From the NCBI GenBank assembly GCA_018266895.1, contig JAFDZQ010000042.1, forward strand, positions 1 through 37,108: a DNA stretch of 37,108 nt. Direction: 5' to 3'. The number at the start of each line of letters is the position of its first letter. Position 1 is the first letter of the stretch. Below are positions 33,715-37,108 of this stretch, one piece after another. A model generated the notes under the pieces. The model did no database searches. It was not told the origin of the DNA and worked only from the letters and a program-made list of their open reading frames with translations. This DNA is from Bacteroidota bacterium (GTDB lineage Bacteria > Bacteroidota > Ignavibacteria > Tepidaquicellales > Tepidaquicellaceae). The position numbers were made by a program, and so were the translations under genes.

Positions 33715-34365
33715 ATGTCATATATTTTAATCTGCGCAGTATTTTATCTGATAGGTTCTTTTCCGACTGCATACATCCTTGTCAAACTCAAATACGGAAA
33801 GAATATTTCCCAAGAAGGTTCCGGCAACATAGGAGCGAGGAATACATTTGATGTAACGCATTCAAAGATCGACGGGATAATTGTTCTTCTCACAGATCTT
33901 CTCAAAGGTTTTTTACCTGTTCTCTGGTTTGTGAATTATTCCGGATTTGATCCGGAACTGATATTGATTCCTGCTCTCTTGTTACTTGCAGGACATAATT
34001 TTTCAGTCTGGCTGAAATTCAGGGGAGGGCGCGGTCTTGCAACGGGAGCCGGAATATTTCTGGCTGTTAATTTTTCGGTAGTAATAATCTGGTTAGTGCT
34101 GTATTTCGTTCTCAGTAAATTGTCAAAAAATATTCATATAGCAAGCGCAGCAGCACTGATAATTCTGCCAATGACACTGATCTTAATGCAGGGATTAGTA
34201 TTCAGGTTCACAAATCCCGCCCTGAGAAATTCAGAAGGAGAATTAACATTTCTTTTTTCTTTTTGCTCATCAGTATGCCTAATAATTTTGTTCAGGCACA
34301 CAGAACCTTTACTGGCATATTTTAAAAACAAAAAATCAAACAATAATAATATTCATAAATCATAA
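33715..34365 (+). CDS. plsY: Glycerol-3-phosphate acyltransferase PlsY
   Basis: This 216-aa inner-membrane enzyme transfers acyl groups from acyl-phosphate to glycerol-3-phosphate, the first step of phospholipid synthesis. The family motifs are all present: GSGNIGARNTFDV (motif 1), HNFSVWLKFRGGRGLATGAG (motif 2) and the Asn/Thr-rich segment FTNPALRN in the last loop. There are about five to seven hydrophobic segments. GARN replaces the more common GATN. The tail is Lys/Asn-rich. It stands between the DUF1460 gene (5-bp gap) and the transketolase half (6-bp gap) in a tight operon. Confidence 0.95.
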   Translation: MSYILICAVFYLIGSFPTAYILVKLKYGKNISQEGSGNIGARNTFDVTHSKIDGIIVLLTDLLKGFLPVLWFVNYSGFDPELILIPALLLLAGHNFSVWLKFRGGRGLATGAGIFLAVNFSVVIIWLVLYFVLSKLSKNIHIASAAALIILPMTLILMQGLVFRFTNPALRNSEGELTFLFSFCSSVCLIILFRHTEPLLAYFKNKKSNNNNIHKS

Positions 34366-34371
34366 AACAAA

Positions 34372-35259
34372 ATGAGTACAAATCCAAAACTTACATCAAT
34401 TGACGATCTGAATGAAATGGCACGTCAGATAAGAAGAGACATAATCAACATGCTTGTAATTTCGAACACAGGACATTCCGGAGCGCCGCTGGGAATGGCT
34501 GACATTTTTGCGGCTATGTATTTCAATACGCTTAAACTCGACAATGAGAATCCTTTAATGACTGAAAGAGATTATTTCTTTGTTTCAATCGGACACATAG
34601 CTCCTGTATGGTATGCTACGCTTGCAAGAAGAGGATTCATACCGCTGGAAGAATTAAAGACACTCAGAAGGATAAACGGAAGGCTTCAGGGGCATCCAGC
34701 ACCGGCATATACGCACGGAGTTCCGGGAGTCGAAATAGCATCCGGATCACTCGGACAGGGACTTTCGATTGCCGTAGGCACGGCAATAGGATTGCGTATG
34801 GACGGAAAAGATAATTATGTTTACTGTGTAAACGGTGACGGCGAACTTCAGGAAGGTCAGATATGGGAAGCAGTAATGACGGCAGCTCATCACAAAACTG
34901 ATAACCTGACCATGATTGTTGACAGAAATTTCTGTCAGATAGACAACAGAACAGATAAAGTAATGGAACTCGAACCATTAGCTGATAAATTCAAAGCATT
35001 CAACTGGCAGGTATATGAAGCAGACGGACATAATATTCAGCAGATTATAGACACAGTTGAAGAATCGAAAAAATTCAAAGGAAAACCGAAAGTCATAATT
35101 GCAAAAACATTTATGGGCAGGGGAGTATCGTTTATGGAAGACAATTACAAATGGCACGGAGTCCCGCCCAGCAGAGAGCAGGGGATTGCAGCTCTGAAAG
35201 AACTTGGACTGACAAAGTACGGTGACTTCTGGCAGATTGAAGAAGAGGCGTTAGCGTAA
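34372..35259 (+). CDS. Transketolase, N-terminal (ThDP-binding) subunit
   Basis: This 295-aa protein corresponds to the first half of transketolase. GHSGAPLGMADIFAAMYF and the histidines in IGHIAPVWYA and LQGHPAP touch ThDP and substrate. ASGSLGQGLSIAVG follows. The ThDP motif runs from GDGELQEGQIWEAV to the NFCQID region. It ends normally at LTKYGDFWQIEEEALA. The partner carrying the pyrimidine-binding and C-terminal domains usually follows directly in two-gene versions, but here the next gene is a membrane protein. The second half must be encoded elsewhere or is missing. The gap to plsY is 6 bp. Confidence 0.94.
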   Translation: MSTNPKLTSIDDLNEMARQIRRDIINMLVISNTGHSGAPLGMADIFAAMYFNTLKLDNENPLMTERDYFFVSIGHIAPVWYATLARRGFIPLEELKTLRRINGRLQGHPAPAYTHGVPGVEIASGSLGQGLSIAVGTAIGLRMDGKDNYVYCVNGDGELQEGQIWEAVMTAAHHKTDNLTMIVDRNFCQIDNRTDKVMELEPLADKFKAFNWQVYEADGHNIQQIIDTVEESKKFKGKPKVIIAKTFMGRGVSFMEDNYKWHGVPPSREQGIAALKELGLTKYGDFWQIEEEALA

Positions 35260-35416
35260 GACTTTATATATATCGTCAGGATATTCTTATTTAATAGTTT
35301 CAGGCTGCTTAATCTGTAATTTATATTTTTAATTGTTGCATACTATTACATAGTTATTGTAATGGCAAAATATTTACAGTGATCATTTATCCGTGTAAAT
35401 TAATTAACACAGCAAA

Positions 35417-37084
35417 ATGGAAATGCAGTTGGAGGAAATTCCTGCAAGGAATAATAAATTCAGAAATCTGTTTTCCCTTTACTTACCTGATTTATCAGCT
35501 CTTATTGTTTTATTTCTTTGCGGAATATTTTATGTGCACGGCATACAGCATTATCTTGATATTTTCGGCAACGATGAATCAATGTATCTATACGGCGGAA
35601 GTTCGTTTCCATTGAATTTTCCAAATTCAGAATATTCACCTTTATACACAATCTGGTATTATTTTCTTTATCTGCTCCAGCCCGATACTGTCCTGCTTTA
35701 TTATCTTAATTATATTTTAATGACTGTGTTACCACCGCTGTTCATTTATATATTTCTTCGTGTCAATAAAGTTCATCTGATTGTATCGTTTCCCTTCTCG
35801 CTTTTATTTCTGCTGAATTATTCGAATTTCCCTACCTGGCCGAAGGTCAGTCACTTTGCTTTACTATCACTTTTAACCGGACTTATCATTTCATCCCTTC
35901 TGTCAGATAAAAAGCATAAGATTCTTGCATTTACAATATTCCTTTTACTGACTTCATTTATCCGTCCTGAGTTTTTTTTAAGCTTTATTCTTGTCAGTAT
36001 AATTCTTACGGTAATGTATTCATTGGAATGGTTTAACAATTATACTTTAAGATCAGTTTTACCCTGGATAACAGCCGTAATAATAAGTTTAGCATTGCTG
36101 TCAGTCTTTGGCTTACCATACGGAAGCGGAGAAAGAAGTTTTCAGGCATTCGGACAGCATTATGCCCGCAACTGGGTCAACTGGCATAGTGATCCAAGAG
36201 ACCCATATTATAATTATTTAATTATTTTAAAAGAGGATTTCGGAAATGTTAACAGTATATCGGCAGCAATTCTGAAAAATCCGTCAGCCGTAACAAGACA
36301 TGTGACTGAAAATATAAAAAATATTCCGGGTGAATTAAAATATATGTTTCTTAACTTTTATCCTGTAGGTTATCCCGGTATAATCAGTTTGATAACTGCT
36401 CTTGTTGTCTTTATAATTTCTTTAGTTTCATTTACAAGAATTAAATTAAAATTAATTCCAAAATTAATTTTAAAACGGATATATGTTAATTTCAGAAATC
36501 TGAGGTTCTGCTTTCTGATTGTTCTGACGGCAATTATTCCGTTAATTTTATCAAGTATATTTATTTTTCCGCGCAGGCATTATTTACTGTTCCCGGGAGT
36601 AATTATTATTCTTATGTTAATTATAATTGTTTTCCGGAAAACTTTTCTTTCTCAAAAACAGAATGTTGTTTTAAAATTGGCATGTATGTGCATACTTCCG
36701 TTAATACTGGTCCGTTCTCTTAAATCTGTTCTAAATGAACCCGTACCTGAGAATCTTTCTGCAATGAATTATCTGAGATCGATGAATATAAAAGAACCTG
36801 TAAATATACTGGAGACCTGGGGTATTTATAGTATTTATGAAAGTAAAAACTATACCAGGATTCCGGATTACAACAAGGATAAATTATTTAATGAATATCT
36901 AAAGGAATGGTCAATAAATCTGATTGTTATTTCTGAAAGACTTTTAACCGACACCAGGTTTTCCACTGATCCTGAATGGTTATATTTTATCAGTCATCCG
37001 GAAGAATTTGGATTTGTAACAATTGCAGTTCCGGAAACATCCGCGATTAAACTTCTTGTCAAGAAAGAATTAATTAATAATTAA
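35417..37084 (+). CDS. Polytopic GT-C-like membrane protein
   Basis: This 555-aa protein has about ten to twelve hydrophobic helices over residues 25-430 and a soluble C-terminal domain of about 120 residues. In the first extracytoplasmic loop DIFGNDESMYLYGG carries an acidic pair, the position at which GT39/PMT-type mannosyltransferases and similar lipid-sugar transferases (GT-C) keep their catalytic Asp. The rest lacks a specific family motif. It would use a polyprenyl-linked sugar and act on the periplasmic side. Start ATG 35417 is followed by a second in-frame Met at codon 3. It is 157 bp after the transketolase gene, probably in its own unit. The remaining 24 bases of the window hold nothing. 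Confidence 0.75.
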   Translation: MEMQLEEIPARNNKFRNLFSLYLPDLSALIVLFLCGIFYVHGIQHYLDIFGNDESMYLYGGSSFPLNFPNSEYSPLYTIWYYFLYLLQPDTVLLYYLNYILMTVLPPLFIYIFLRVNKVHLIVSFPFSLLFLLNYSNFPTWPKVSHFALLSLLTGLIISSLLSDKKHKILAFTIFLLLTSFIRPEFFLSFILVSIILTVMYSLEWFNNYTLRSVLPWITAVIISLALLSVFGLPYGSGERSFQAFGQHYARNWVNWHSDPRDPYYNYLIILKEDFGNVNSISAAILKNPSAVTRHVTENIKNIPGELKYMFLNFYPVGYPGIISLITALVVFIISLVSFTRIKLKLIPKLILKRIYVNFRNLRFCFLIVLTAIIPLILSSIFIFPRRHYLLFPGVIIILMLIIIVFRKTFLSQKQNVVLKLACMCILPLILVRSLKSVLNEPVPENLSAMNYLRSMNIKEPVNILETWGIYSIYESKNYTRIPDYNKDKLFNEYLKEWSINLIVISERLLTDTRFSTDPEWLYFISHPEEFGFVTIAVPETSAIKLLVKKELINN

Positions 37085-37108
37085 TAATTAATAACTGAAG
37101 TTACGCAA

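Noticed and set aside
35379..35615. 78-aa open frame at the start of the GT-C-like gene
   Set aside because: Overlaps the longer membrane-protein frame out of phase and shows no family features.

Overview
The window is 37 kb of AT-rich bacterial chromosome. Its gene content points to the Bacteroidota/Ignavibacteriota/Chlorobiota side of the tree, most likely an Ignavibacteria-like lineage. The evidence is a type IX secretion (T9SS) C-terminal sorting domain of the NYPNPFNP type, outer-membrane beta-barrels, DUF1460 and DUF5670 families, an ileS-dksA-lspA cluster, several TTG starts, and TAnnTTTG-type promoter candidates. No rRNA, tRNA, CRISPR array, prophage or insertion sequence was recognised.

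Layout. (i) 66-3704 (+): a two-headed acyl-CoA dehydratase activase-type ATPase. It ends at a strong hairpin shared with the converging secA unit. (ii) 3781-8636 (-): a hypothetical gene, secA, and an AI-2E-family permease. (iii) 8964-10941 (-): an envelope-stress-like group made of a 54-aa lipoprotein, a 49-aa DUF5670 membrane protein, a YtxH protein and a beta-barrel protein. (iv) 11189-15452 (+): a membrane histidine kinase and a sigma-54-type response regulator. (v) 15802-16278 (+): two small hydrophilic proteins, then about 0.9 kb of non-coding DNA rich in inverted repeats. (vi) 17154-20968 (+): three unfamiliar genes. The third fuses a Lon-like (S16) Ser/Lys peptidase domain, one membrane helix and an FG-GAP/VCBS-like propeller. 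(vii) 21145-24229 (+): three exported proteins (T9SS cargo, PQQ-type propeller, beta-barrel). (viii) 24504-24836 (+): a 2[4Fe-4S] ferredoxin. (ix) 24880-29650 (-): lspA, a TraR/DksA protein and ileS. (x) 30077-32013 (-): an ECF sigma factor, a membrane anti-sigma-like protein and a Spy-like periplasmic protein. (xi) 32280-32735 (-): a GNAT acetyltransferase. (xii) 32807-37084 (+): a DUF1460 amidase-like protein, plsY, an isolated N-terminal transketolase half and a polytopic GT-C-like membrane protein.

Three points stand out. First, a 27-bp element with TGACA/TGTCA half-sites occurs upstream of the beta-barrel gene at 10360-10941 and upstream of the small gene at 15802. In both places it lies exactly 78 bp (palindrome centre to the first G of GG) from a matching TATGGCAC...AAATGAATAA box. 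The two sites flank the kinase/sigma-54-activator pair, so the local regulon can be read from the sequence. Second, the 17154-20968 cluster looks like an undescribed transmembrane signalling or proteolysis module. Third, IleRS carries GIHH in place of the class I HIGH signature, the swap linked to mupirocin hyper-resistance in IleRS2 enzymes.
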